64,000 nucleotides of DNA. Origin: Sphaerolaimus hirsutus (lineage: Eukaryota > Nematoda > Chromadorea > Monhysterida > Sphaerolaimidae). The translations under genes were made by a program, and so were the position numbers. The stretch's first letter is position 1. Every line of letters begins with the position of its first letter. Of the stretch, positions 1 to 10,726 are shown one piece after another. The notes beneath the pieces were generated by a model, which was not told where the DNA came from, did no database searches, and worked only from the letters and a program-made list of their open reading frames with translations. The stretch covers positions 17,211,206 to 17,275,205 of the forward strand of contig OZ038453.1 of assembly GCA_964036195.1 (NCBI GenBank), read 5' to 3'.

Positions 1-205
1 TTGAGGCGGAAAACGGAACAAAGGCGGAAAAACTGAAAATTTAGACGGAAAACGGAAAATGAGCCGGAAAAACGGAAACGGAAAAAAAGTTGCCAGAAAA
101 CGGAACGGAACGGAAAACAAATTTCAGCAGCCGGAAAATGGAACGGAAAACGGAAAAAATTTGTCTGCGGAAAACGGAAACGGAAAACGAAAATTTGACA
201 CCCTA
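1..205. repeat. CGGAAA word-array element, right part
   Basis: An array of degenerate GGAAAACGGAAACGG words runs from the window edge and stops at TTTGACACCCTA. Three similar arrays lie at 18,561-19,127, 36,758-37,282 and 57,939-58,466, each bounded by TAGGGTGTCA and its inverse. The left end lies outside the window. Open frames across it are low-complexity artefacts rich in Asn, Gly and Lys. Confidence 0.8.
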
Positions 206-822
206 TTGACATTGCAAACTATGTCAACTAAAAAACAAAAAAGTCAGGGCACTTGACAGAAACAATGAAAATTGAGCGTGTTATGTAAAATTAACTATTC
301 TCTATCAGATAGGAATCTAGAAATCACATAATTCACTAAAATTTAGTAGACACAAGTTCAGTTGACATCCAGTGTGTGTGACGCCATTCCGGTGAACTCA
401 AACGCGTTCAAATCTGATTTATAAGTTTCCAAGTTTCATAAAATTCGTAGAAAACTAGTTTGCGGAGGGCCTTATTTCTAGGTGAACTAATTTTAGAACA
501 CCACCCTAATACTAATCGTGATCAACGGAGGCAATGAAGCAGCAGTCAAAGTTCTATGTGGACAGTTGGGAAACCAGTGACATTCCCAGGTGGGTTGGAA
601 TTATTTTTTGTTGTATTTAGGATCTATTTGCCATATTTCTTTGAAATACCTGAAGGGGTTATTGTTGGTTACTGTAAGTCTTTACTTTTACTCCCCTGCA
701 AAAACTGAGGGTGGTTAAGTCGAGGGGTTTATTTCGACAAAAATTTTCGCGAAGGACTAGTATAGGGCTTTGGACATGTGTGGCAGGTCTAACTTCATCT
801 TTGTTTAAACTGCTGTCCAATA
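206..822. other. Stretch with no confident feature
   Basis: No gene or complete repeat is recognised. A short piece near 361-385 resembles the GTTGACATC...GTGTGTG ends of the Harbinger-like MITEs. One weak exon candidate lies at 534-589 and is listed separately. Confidence 0.5.
534..589 (+). other. Candidate short first exon, weak
   Basis: An ATG opens a frame reading MKQQSKFYVDSWETSDIPR and runs into AG|GTGGGTTG, a good donor. No partner exon can be found downstream, where only repeats follow, so this may be chance. No protein family is recognised. Confidence 0.12.
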
Positions 823-1224
823 TATCGTATTTCCCCGAGATACCCCCTTTTATTACCCCCCTCTAAATACCCACAGGTGTTTTCAAGCTGAGGAAAAAAA
901 ACCCCTTGAATTACCTCCCGTGTGGAATAAGGTACATCATGTATACAAATTACTAGGGTTCAAACGGGACTGACTTTTCGGGATCGGGATTGGCTTTTTG
1001 AGATTTCGGGATCGGGATTGGGCTTTCGGGATCGGGATTGGTGTTCAATATATCGTATTTATTCACGTTTATTACCGATTTTGGGTATGTAAAAGTGTAC
1101 TCTATACTATGAATTTCCCGAAAATTCCTGACGAAATAATAACCCCCCTCGAAATACCCCCCTCCCCTCAAATGTTGCACTCTGAAAAAATAACTCCCTT
1201 GGGGTATTTCGAGGCAATACGGTA
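823..1224. repeat. TACCGTAT/CTCGAAATACCCCC element with nested CGGGAT piece
   Basis: The left arm reads ATCGTATTTCCCCGAGATAC and the right arm GGGGTATTTCGAGGCAATAC then GGTA, an imperfect inverted pair around C-rich words. A truncated CGGGAT array (954-1045) beginning TAGGGTTCAAACGGGA interrupts it. The same family recurs at 5,036-5,442, 6,246-6,674, 37,652-38,035, 62,160-62,590 and 62,693-63,094. Confidence 0.7.
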
Positions 1225-2452
1225 ACTGCTTACAATACTGGCACATGGTAATGTAAATAGGTATTTGCAGTTACTGCCGCTTATTAGAAACTTAGCGGTT
1301 TCGAGCAGTAACGCGGAAATGTAAATAAATATTTGAGTTTTTATGACCGTTTATGAGTTTTTAAGCGTACCTGCTTTGCTCCAAATGGCGCCTTGAAAAG
1401 CGAAAGTTAGCAGTCCTTGATTGTCTTCGCCCCTTTTGGCAGAAAAGCGGAAATTTGAAAATTTCCCGCTTTTTTTTTGTCGCTCGCGTCTCGAAATTGT
1501 GAATCTTTTTGGCATTTTGATTTCTCTTGATCGTTACTGTTGGTAGCTGGTTTGGACTTGCATTTATAGAATTAACCACCCTTAAAATGGGCTGGGGAAA
1601 TAATAAACCCGCCCCGCGAAATACCCCCTCCGGAATGATGTACATCATGTATGCAATGTACATGATGTATTTATTACTGCTAATTTGCATTGCAGCTACA
1701 CATAGACCAGTTTGTGTAGCTATCATTTAATATTATGTTCAAATATATCCTGTTTGGACACATTTATTACCTGTTTGGGGCTCGCAAATGCCTAATATTT
1801 ACTATGATCCTTACGACGAAACAATACACCCCCCTCGAATTAACCCCCCCCCCCCCCGAATTAACCCCCCCCCCGCTAATATTGCTTTCGAAATAATAAA
1901 CCCCCATGGGGGTATTTCGAGGTAATACGGTATACATGCTTTACCACATATACACGGGCTTTCCATAAGCACAGGGTACGTCGAATTGTTTACAAATTAA
2001 AACTTTCTCGTTAAAAATTACATTCGAAAAACATCTGCCAACCCGACACCGCTGCTATGTGAAATTGTGTATCCATGTGAAACTCGATAGTCACGGAAAA
2101 AAACCTGGCAGTGTGGTGATTAGGTGGGCGCCCTGCATTTGTATGTAGCAATCTCTCTCGCAAAATGTACCTTTGTGTCACAAGATGCGGAGAAAGCAAT
2201 TAGATATTTCATGGAGCTGCAAAAAGGTAATTCCGGTGCTATAAAGCATACGTACAAATGTCGTGCCAACCCACAACCATGGTGCTTTGTATTTATAGCG
2301 ATAAGTATTTAAAATGTAGCAAAACTTGTAGGAAACAATGAGCGTTTTCAGTTACAAGTTGACTTGTCGCATGACGCGAAACTAGTCACTTATGAATTGA
2401 CACTTGACTTGACATTGATGTGCGTTAGTGCTACCATATATCCCAGTTCAAC
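1225..2452. repeat. Decayed TACCGTAT-family arms; no gene
   Basis: C-rich CTCGAATTAACCCCC words at about 1,825-1,890 face GGGGTATTTCGAGGTAATAC at 1,911-1,930, and a related piece lies at 1,590-1,635. The rest shows no recognisable gene or repeat. Confidence 0.5.
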
Positions 2453-2787
2453 GTACCCTAAATCCTCGAATAAGACCCCACGGGAGTTATTTTTTTGTCA
2501 GAAGTTTTGGAGGGGGGCTTATTCAAGGGGGGAGTTATTTTTTCGTCAGAAAACTTGCACGTAATTCATTGTATGGATGCAGTCTGTCAACTCACGTAAT
2601 TAAGGTATTTAACTGTCCAACAACAACAAAAGATGTGTATACACTGCATACACATCATGTATCTGTTGTCGCTGCAGTAGGCTAATTTTCTTATGTATTT
2701 TTGTATTGTATACTTTTCATACAGAGGGATGAGTTATTCAAGAGGGGAAGTTATTCGAGGGGGGTTTTATTCGGGGATTTGCGGTAA
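2453..2787. repeat. Element with AATCCTCGAATAAGACCCC ends
   Basis: It starts CCCTAAATCCTCGAATAAGA and ends GGGGATTTGCGGTAA, an imperfect inverted pair. The interior repeats the words GGGGGAGTTATTTTTTCGTC and TTATTCAAGGGGG. It is the same type as 36,002-36,436, 46,273-46,452 and 60,975-61,472. Confidence 0.65.
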
Positions 2788-2799
2788 ACTAGTGTCTAT

Positions 2800-2990
2800 G
2801 GACCCACACCCACACACACTAATTGACATCGCGAATTCGTGTCAACTGCATGTCAACTGAGTAACAAGAATTTTTTACACCATCCTTAACAGAAACATGA
2901 AAATTAAGTGTCACGATAGAAATTGAAATCAGATAATTAACCAAAATTTTGAAGTTTTGATGTTAACTAGGTAGTGTCTGTGGGTCCTAT
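2800..2990. repeat. Harbinger-like MITE fragment
   Basis: GGACCCACACCCACACACAC runs into CTAATTGACATCGCG and GTCAACTGCATGTCAACTGA, like the left end of the 26,602-30,082 element. No matching right end is clear; the region continues as AT-rich sequence. Confidence 0.45.
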
Positions 2991-3081
2991 GTGTCCTTTC
3001 CTTGTGACACGTTCACGTGGACACGGACAGTTAAGGCATTTACAAGTAAATACACTACGTAAACAGGTATGTACATACGGC

Positions 3082-4170
3082 TAGGGTTGAAAAAACAAAG
3101 TTTTTTTAACTCCATGCTTTTTTAAAAACAACGTTTTTTAAATTAAAAAACGTTTTTTCAAGGCTCCCAGATATGGCCTTGCGTCAACATATATAGGTAT
3201 ATCAGACAAGCGGCAATACTCTGTGATGTTAGATGTGACCATATAATGGCTGTGGAGCCTTGGGATAGCATTATAAGTGCTGATTTGTGTCAAAAATGTC
3301 CATTTTTTGTCGACATGTTCATATATTGCCTCAAGGACGTATCCAGGGGAGCGGGGGGGGGGGGGCTGCAGCCCCCCACCCATTCCCGGGGTGAGACCCA
3401 AAAAGTCCCGATAAATGCAACTTTTTCTATATATTTTTTGATGTTTCTCAAAAATTTTGCGCGCAAGCGCGCACTTTCTTCCCCATGCATCATATTTTCT
3501 GCGGATCGGCCCCTGTAAACCAATATCAACATTTTGTCAACACATTTTTGCGAATTTCGCTGTATATGTATGCAGATTTACATACATAAGAGCGGTTCCT
3601 GGCGCTGGCGCCAACGCCAATAGCGCCATGCCGTAGTGCCTTTGTATGGCGCCAGCGCCAAAACGCCTTTCCGTCCCTATACTAGGAAAAATTTTAGGGA
3701 GGGGGGCTGAGCCCCCCCCCCCGTTCGCCGGCCCCCGTAAACAAGCAGCCCCCCCCCGCTCAAAAATCCTGGATACGTCCCTGTATCGCCTTATAGTCAA
3801 ACGTTTGTGACTTCAAGTGAAGTTTGGCACGGAATAGTGATGTTACACACTGTGGAGGTACATGGAAGCACATTACCTGAATATTATATACTACAGCAAC
3901 ATATGACGGCTTATTAACCCATGGTAGCACATAGAAATGGATGCTTTGATACTAAAAATGCCACAAAACCAATGAAAACAACCACCAATGTCAATTTGTG
4001 TGTGAAATTGCGCGGTTGCGCGTAAAATTTTTCCAAAATACCTAGTGCTTAGTACTAAAAATTTCGGCCGATGTTCTTTTTAAAAAAAACGTTTCGGACC
4101 TCGTGTTTTTAAAAAAACAACAACGTTTTTTATATAAATAAAACGTTTAAAAAAACATCGGCCAACCCTA
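3082..4170. mobile_element. AAACGTTTTT word-array element, hAT-like
   Basis: It begins TAGGGTTGAAAAAACAAAG and ends CATCGGCCAACCCTA, with interior words such as AAAAAACGTTTTTT near both ends. The flanks CATACGGC and TGTACGGC look like a diverged 8-bp target duplication. A different MITE is nested at 3,332-3,783. Related fragments lie near 8,962, 13,199, 16,745-16,852, 33,420-33,478 and 54,239. Confidence 0.65.
3332..3783. mobile_element. hAT-type MITE, CA(A/G)GGACGTATCCAGG family
   Basis: The ends CAAGGACGTATCCAGGGG and CCTGGATACGTCCCTG are inverted. The flanks TATTGCCT (3,324-3,331) and TATCGCCT (3,784-3,791) differ at one base, as expected for an 8-bp hAT target duplication. The interior carries TTTTGCGCGCAAGCGCGCA, overlapping GGCGCC palindromes and two C/G runs. 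It has no coding capacity. Confidence 0.85.
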
Positions 4171-4411
4171 TGTACGGCATGTAGTTGCACGCATTTCAAC
4201 GCAGTGCTGTGCATTTGCACATTTCATTGTTCCACTGCAGAAGTAAATGTACATTTTCGACAATGTGAAATATGATTCTCAATGTATGTATTAAGAACTA
4301 TTCCATGGCAAACTTCACTTGAAGTTAAGAAACATTCGACAAAAGGCGATCTATGACAAGTTTACATTCAAAAATTTAATAGTTTTTTTAACAGAAATCA
4401 TCGCTTGCTAT

Positions 4412-4956
4412 TAGGGTCAAACGGGATTGACTTTTCGGGATCGGGATCGGGATTCACTTTTTGAGATTTCGGGATCGGGATCGGGATTGGTTTTTTGAGG
4501 TTTCGGGATCGGGATTAGCCGGGATTGGAGTCACGGGATCGGGATTGGGAATCGCATTTTTGCGGGATCGGGATTGGGTTCTAGGGATAGATATTTTGGC
4601 CATTTTTCTGGCATTCACAGTTGTTTATAAAGGTCTCAAAACACTGTTGGATGCCAGAAAAGTGGCATAAAATTGACACTGGGGGTTTGCATCCACTTTT
4701 TTGCATGCAAAAACCTCATTATTTCACTTTTTATAATTTCCACAAATTTTTCCGGGATCAGGATCCCGGACATGGGAGTTTCTCGGGATCGGGATTTGAA
4801 AATTTTCGGGATCGGGATCAGGATCGTGATTGGTATTTTAGGATTTCGGGATCGGGATCGGGATCAGGATTGGGGTTTCGGGATCGGGATTGGGATCGGG
4901 ACTGGTAAATCCCAGAATCTCACGGGGTTCGGGATCGGGATCCCGTTTGAACCCTA
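4412..4956. mobile_element. CGGGAT word-array element, hAT-like
   Basis: It starts TAGGGTCAAACGGGATTGAC and ends GGGATCCCGTTTGAACCCTA. Both sides are flanked by a perfect 8-bp duplication, CTTGCTAT. Inside are arrays of GGGATC and CGGGATTGGGAT on either side of a unique core that includes TTGGATGCCAGAAAAGTGGC. Five further copies lie in the window, three of them with perfect 8-bp duplications. Confidence 0.9.
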
Positions 4957-5035
4957 CTTGCTATCCCATGGTTCCACAGCCATTGTATAGCTATAAATAT
5001 GTAACATCACAAAGTACTGGAACTTTCTAATATAA

Positions 5036-5442
5036 ATACCGTATTTCCTCGAAATACCCCCCTTGAATTAACCCCCACCCTCGAAATACCCCCAGGTGTT
5101 TTTGAGCTGGGGAAACCCCCCCCCCTCGAAATACCCCCCGTCTGGAAGAAGGTGCATCATGTATACGATATACATGATCTATAAAGTGGGACCAATTTGC
5201 ATCGCTGGTACACGTAAACTGGTTCGTGTAGCGATACACGCTGATACGTTCAAGTATAACCTCGTTCTCTGCATTTATTACCAGTTTGGGGTATGAATTA
5301 GAGTATTCTTTACTAAGATCCGTCTCGAAAATTTCTGGCGAAATAATAACCCCCCCCCTTCGAATAAGCCCCCCTCGAAATACCCCCCTCAAAATTTCCA
5401 CTCTGGTAAAAAAAAACCCTGGGGGTATTTCGAGGAAATACG
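5036..5442. mobile_element. TACCGTATTTCCTCG element with TA flanks
   Basis: TACCGTATTTCCTCGAAATA at the left is the inverse of TATTTCGAGGAAATACGGTA at the right, with TA at both outer ends, the signature of Tc1/mariner or pogo-like insertion. The interior repeats CTCGAAATACCCCC words. There is no credible open frame. Confidence 0.75.
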
Positions 5443-5619
5443 GTACCTTTATACCTAGATGTTGACTCAACCATATTTTGCAGCTTCTAAAAAAGCGTTT
5501 TTCAAATGAAAACGTTATTAAAACGTTTTTTTATTCCCAGGTGTCACGGACAGTTTGGTATCTTAATCTTTCCGTGTTGTTTGAGCAACGTTTAATCGGC
5601 CACGACAAAAAAATGTGTT

Positions 5620-5875
5620 ATAGGCACTCCACACGGTGGTTGACGCTACTTTTTAGAAGTCGATTGAGTCAACTCAGAGTCAATTGTTTTAAGTATAACT
5701 ATTTTTAATTTTTTACCTGTGTTGATTAAGAAATATTGAGAAGTCGATTGATGTAGAATGAAAGAAGGGGATTTTTTGGATACATATTGTAAATGGCTCA
5801 AAGTCAATTGAATTTTTGACTAGTTGACTCTGAGTTGACGCTAATTTTGGCGTCAACTAGCGTGTGTGGGACTAT
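5620..5875. mobile_element. Harbinger-like MITE
   Basis: Left CACTCCACACGGTGGTTGAC and right GTCAACTAGCGTGTGTGGG are imperfect inverted ends of the GGGCC...TAGTTGACA family. The interior contains repeated GTCAACTC/GAGTTGAC words. Confidence 0.55.
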
Positions 5876-6171
5876 ACTCGGCGGAAATCACACTTGTATG
5901 GAAACCTACCATAAATCATCTGAATAATGAATTAAAATTTTTGCAGTTTTTTCATCATACTATTTCGTTTTTACTATGGAATAATCAATTACGAAATTTA
6001 TCACAAGATTTTATTCATTAAATTATGGTAGGATTCTGCGCGTACTTTGCGGTCCGCCGACTCGCCGAGTATACAACAAAAATTTCGGTGTTTCAACCTT
6101 CTTTTTGTCATAGAAATTGAAGGTTGTTTGTGTCGCGCGCGTTGATCTCGCTCACCCTGGTTGCTTTAGAT

Positions 6172-7110
6172 AAACCAGGGTATTTTGAATTTTGACCCTC
6201 CGAGTGGTTGGATAGATAGCTGAGCGGCCTTCGGGATAGATAGATACCGTATTACCTCGAATTATCCCCCCCCCCTTGAATAAACCCCCCCTCGAAATAC
6301 CCCCCCCTAAAATTCGGCTGAGGAAATAATAAACCCCCCCCTCGAAATACCCCCCCTAAAATTGAGTGTAAAGGGAACGTACATGACAAATACCGCAGTT
6401 TGTAATCTGTACAATGCAGAACACACTTTAAAACTGATGATTGAGTGATGTTAGGGTAGGGTTTATGTGTATAAACAGTAATATATGCCTATAACCACAT
6501 ATCTATCTATGTAATTGTTTGATTTTTCTATGTCTGAGTATGGGGAATTTCCGACAATTTCTGACGAAATAATAGACCCCCCCTCGAATAACCCCCCCCT
6601 CGAATTATCCCCCCCCCCTCAAATTTTGCTGGCGAAATAATAAACCCCCTGGGGGTATTTCGAGGTAATACGGTAGCTGGAATTTTTTTTGGGGGGGGGG
6701 GGTTGTGGTGGATCGCTATATAGGCTATTTCAGGGTGTAGAAGGAAGAACAGGGAGAAAAATCGCTAAAAGTAGGTGTAAAATAGCTCAAAATGGGTATA
6801 CAAGAGCATATAGTACTGAAAATAGGTTAATAGAAACAAAAACTAGTATTTTTGGAGGTGAAAATATGTAAAAAGGTATGAAAAATAGCGATTGTGAGCG
6901 AAAATTGGGGTATTTTTTCTCAAAAATCGCTTTAGATACCCTAGGTAGATAACTGAGCGATTGGGGGGGGGCGGCTTAGGGGGTAGTAGCCCAAAAGATA
7001 GATAGATAGCTGAGCGGCCTTCGGGATAGATAGATAGCTGGGCGGTTTGGGGCCCCCAGCCCCAACCCCCCCCCCCATTCGAGACCCCATTTGAGATAAA
7101 CCTTAATTTT
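6172..7110. repeat. ATCTATC word-array element with nested TACCGTAT element
   Basis: It begins CAGGGTATTTTGAATTTTGA followed by GATAGATAGCTGAGCGGCC words, which recur at 6,990-7,040 with C/G runs. The nested element at 6,246-6,674 has inverted ends TACCGTATTACCTCGAATTA and ATTTCGAGGTAATACGGTA. No gene is visible. Confidence 0.65.
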
Positions 7111-7136
7111 TCATAGATGATGTAATCGGGGCAGGC

Positions 7137-7505
7137 CTGATACGCACATCTGCCCGATACGCACATTTGCCCGTTTTTTTCACTTGACACTTTTTCAAGT
7201 GATTTTCAGATATGAGTGAAGTGAAAAAAGTTCACTAATGTCATTGCGCAACTTTTTTTCACTTTACTCATATCTGAAAATCACTTGGAAAAGTGTCAAG
7301 TGAAAAACAGTGAAAAATCCATTTTTCACTGTTTTTTTTCACTTGACACATTTTCAAGTGATTTTCAGATATGAGTGAAGTGAAAAAAGTTCACTAATGT
7401 CATTGCGCAACTTTTTTTCACAATACTCATATCTGAAAATCACTTGGAAAAATGTCAAGTGAAAAAAACGGGCACATGTGCGTATCGGGCAGATGTGCGT
7501 ATCAG
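7137..7505. repeat. Fold-back repeat with GTGCGTATCGGGCAG ends
   Basis: CTGATACGCACATCTGCCCG at the left is the exact inverse of CGGGCAGATGTGCGTATCAG at the right. Between them two inverted units, each CTTGACAC...CAGATATGAGTGAAGTG and its complement, lie in tandem. The whole stretch could fold into two long hairpins in one stem. Confidence 0.8.
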
Positions 7506-7739
7506 TGCACCCCCGATGTAATCATGCACACTAGATTTACATTTTTTTGTGATTCATTATCTGGTATTCATTCTCGGTAGCCTCATTAACGGGGTATAGA
7601 ACAAACACCCCGACAACCACTGACAAAATAAAAAAATGTGGTGTGCACAATAACATCATCTATGAAAATTTATGTTTATCCTAAACAATGAAGCTGATCA
7701 AGATCGAGGTTTCAGACACATCAAGTCTTAAATTTTCAT

Positions 7740-8035
7740 GACAAAGGGAACGTTAAAAGATCATAAGTGTATATGAGCATATATAGTACAAAAATAACTG
7801 AAAATAGGCAATAAAACACATGATCTGGTGATTATGAAGGTGAAAATCTATGAAAATTAGTGATTTTGAGTGAAAATTGGGGTAAAATTTCACAAAAATT
7901 GCTAGATTCGCAATAATCGCAAGATAGATAGCTGATTTGGGGATGGGTTCAGGGAATAGTAGCCAAAATAATTTGCCTCTGCGATAGCTGGGCAGTTGGC
8001 CCTTGTGCCAGTGCCAGACGCGTCTCCTCTTCAGA
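7740..8035. repeat. Decayed ATCTATC-type element
   Basis: It contains GATAGATAGCTGATTTGGGG and the AGTGATTTTGAGTGAAAATTGG words seen in the other ATCTATC copies (6,750-6,900; 14,500-14,640; 44,720-44,900). No end is clear and no gene is visible. Confidence 0.45.
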
Positions 8036-8039
8036 GGTG

Positions 8040-8695
8040 TTAAAATTGGCACGGACGTGAATAGCAACTGTGCATATAGCAACAACCGCCATGTACTAAT
8101 TAGCAACACCACATCTGTTTTTCCGGTGGTGTACTATGTATGATTTAGCAACATGATGATATACGATATAGCAACTCTTGTGCATTTAGCAACACATTTA
8201 TTTGTATTACACACCATGCAGCCCACAAAAACTTATATAATCAGATTAGCAATAACAAAAGTTCAAATTTGCCAAGGTTGTTGTGCCTTGATTCTTGGCG
8301 CAATCATGTGTCTGTTACATGCACAATATTTTTTCATCCCTTTCATCTTCCTGTTGAATTAGTTGAAAAACTTTGATATACTGTACAAATATGTGTGGTT
8401 ATTGTGGCATGAGCAAATACACATTAAATATATACTCATGTGCTGCACTTATTAGATGTGTCTGGCACCTTTGATTAACAATTTTCTGTACTTTCGGATG
8501 TGTCATTTCTGCTGGCACACATGTGCAATAGGTATTGATTATGTTGTGGCTGTTGTAGCTATTGTGTGACATAGCAACCTTATGTATTGATTAGCAACTC
8601 AGGATATTTTTCAAGTACTATTTAGCAACAAATTTGTTGCTACACGTCCTTGTTGCTATTCATGCAGTTGCTATACATCATGCAGCCTTAAAATT
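8040..8695. repeat. TAGCAAC word-array element
   Basis: The heptamer TAGCAAC occurs repeatedly at 8,060-8,240 and again, in part inverted as GTTGCTA, at 8,560-8,680. GGACGTGAATAGCAACTGTG near the left end is roughly the inverse of the right-end stretch GTTGCTATTCATGCAGTTGC. The middle is AT-rich and shows no gene. Confidence 0.6.
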
Positions 8696-8699
8696 ACCA

Positions 8700-9505
8700 C
8701 ACTTTTTCAAAGTATATGTAAACAACACTTTTTTATCCACCCTCTGAGCCTGAGTACAGAAAAGGTAAAGTAAAATTTTGACTTTTACTCATGAGTAAAC
8801 ATGAGTAAAATACCTTTTTCCACAGACTTTTTTTCATGTAAAAGTGAGTATTTTCCAATTTTCACTCAAAATCACTAATTTTCATACCTTTTTGTCCTCT
8901 TCACCTTCAAATTCACTAGTTTATGTGCTTTGTGTGTATTTTCAGCTTCAATGTGCTTTTTAGGGATGGTCAGTGCTTTTTTCAACTGGTCTTTAAAAAA
9001 GGGAGTATCTTTTTAAAAAGGCGCGAGGTCCCAAAGGCCAAAAAATTTTCCTCATTTTTTTAAATATTTTGGATAGATTTAGTCAGTTGTGGGTAACCTC
9101 CACAAAAATATTGCCAATCTATCTACCCCTAGCACTAGCAAACCCATTTAAACATGCTTAGACAGGGGTTATGATTTGTACTCCTGTGGTGCAGCAGTTA
9201 GAAGACGAAAAAGTATCTCTCAAAATCGCGTAAAAAATAGCTCAAAGTAAGTTAAATATGACCCAAAATAGTGATTTTGAAGGTTACAATGGGCAAAAAG
9301 GTCACAAAGAATGTCCACCAGGCTTCACTTCTAAAATACGTTTTCTGTACTCTAGTACTTTCAAATACTTAATCAAGTACTTTCTCTAGTGTACGTAAAA
9401 ACGAGTAAACGTTTTTTTCAGAAGAAACGTAAACGTATTTACTCAGTACTCAAGTAATACCTATTTTTCGAGTAAACGTAAATACTCGAAGAACTATGCC
9501 CTTCT
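8700..9505. repeat. TACGTAAA/GAGTAAAC word arrays
   Basis: Words GAGTAAACATGAGTAAAA (about 8,790) and ACGTAAACGTATTTACTC with ACTCAAGTA (about 9,336-9,500) belong to the family at 45,065-45,532 and 47,105-47,497. A fragment resembling the TAGGGATGG...TTTTTTCAA elements starts at about 8,962. No gene is visible. Confidence 0.55.
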
Positions 9506-9841
9506 CCACATTGATGCGATGTGGGACAGCTTTAATGGTTCCATGATTACTTACCGCGACATTGCAATTAGTTGACTAGCCGCTATTTACTTGGCACTGT
9601 GACAGCCGTTTCTGTTTGCGTGTGTTGTTATTTTTATGGGCATGTAATGGAATATTGCACTTAGCGCTTTTTGGTGCCTTTTATATCAGACCTTTTGTGC
9701 TGCCATTTGAAGATTGTTGATCGACGTGTTCATATTTATGTATTTATTTATGAAATATTTAACGCGCTCTAAATGGATAATTTCAGTTTGTCCCATTAGC
9801 TGACTGATTTATTGTGTGCTTTTTTAAAACGGGACTACGTG

Positions 9842-10274
9842 TAGGGTTAAACGGGATTGACTTTTCGGGATCGGGATTGTTTTTTTGAGATTTCGGGATC
9901 GGGATTGGCCGGGATTGGGGTCACGGGATCGGGATCAGGATCGGGATTGGCATTTTTTCGGGATCGGGATTGGGGTCTTGGGATAGAGATTTTGGCCAAT
10001 GTTTTGGCATCCACAGTTGTTCATAAAGGTCTAAAAACACTGTTGGATGCCAGAAACGTGGCATAAAATGAACGCTGGGGGTTTGCGTTCACATTTTTGC
10101 ATGCAAAAACGTCGTTTTTTCACTTTTGATAATTTTCACTAATTTTTCCGGGATCGGGATCCCGGACTTTGGAGTTTCTCGGGATCGGGATCGGGATTTG
10201 AAAAGTTTCGGGATCGGGACTGCTAAATCCCGGAATTTCACGGGATCCGGGATCGGGATCCCGTTTGAACCCTA
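9842..10274. mobile_element. CGGGAT word-array element, hAT-like
   Basis: The ends TAGGGTTAAACGGGATTGAC and GGGATCCCGTTTGAACCCTA are inverted, and both flanks carry the perfect 8-bp duplication ACTACGTG. The unique core matches that of the 4,412 copy (TTGGATGCCAGAAACGTGGC). Confidence 0.9.
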
Positions 10275-10356
10275 ACTACGTGATCCCATGACAATTGTAT
10301 CATTAAAGCGATGTTTTGCTTCATGTGTGTGTGTGTGTGTGGGCATATGCCATGTG

Positions 10357-10575
10357 AATAGTGATGGAATGGCGCCATGGCGCTGGCGCTATTTGAGGGC
10401 GCCGAAGGGCGCCGCGCCATGGCGCCATTGGCGCTTGGCGCCCTTTTTTCTGTGGCGCCCCTAGTGCCTGGCGCCCACTTTCTGAAAGGCGCCATGGCGC
10501 CCTTTGCGCTTGGCGCCCTGTTTCCGTGGCGCCCTTGGCGCCTGTTGTCTTTTTTTCTGGCGCTTTTCCATCACT
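10357..10575. mobile_element. GGCGCC-rich MITE with TAGTGATGGAA ends
   Basis: TAGTGATGGAATGGCGCCAT at the left faces TTTTCCATCACTA at the right. The interior is nearly all overlapping GGCGCC and CCATGG palindromes. The flanks CATGTGAA and CATGTAAG agree at six of eight bases. A relative at 17,718-17,890 has TAGTGAGG ends and flanks GTTAAATG/GCTAAATG (seven of eight). Confidence 0.65.
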
Positions 10576-10726
10576 ACATGTAAGCTTTTTTGGTGTATTT
10601 TAGATAAACATGCATACACAAGGGAAGGGATGCATGTTTTATCTAAATATTATCTGCAGTCTATTGGAGCATTCACGCCGCCCTTTATGTTTAGGAGAAA
10701 ATGAGGGAATCCCAGTTTTACACCAT

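Noticed and set aside
953..1246. 97-codon frame on the minus strand
   Set aside because: It spans a TACCGTAT element and a CGGGAT fragment; no splice or family evidence.
4461..4990. Frames rich in RDRDWDF
   Set aside because: A direct translation of CGGGATCGGGATTGG words; present in every CGGGAT copy in whichever frame is open.
10238..10583. Ala/Arg/Pro-rich frames on both strands
   Set aside because: They come from overlapping GGCGCC palindromes of a MITE and the CGGGAT array; open on both strands because the repeat is GC-rich.
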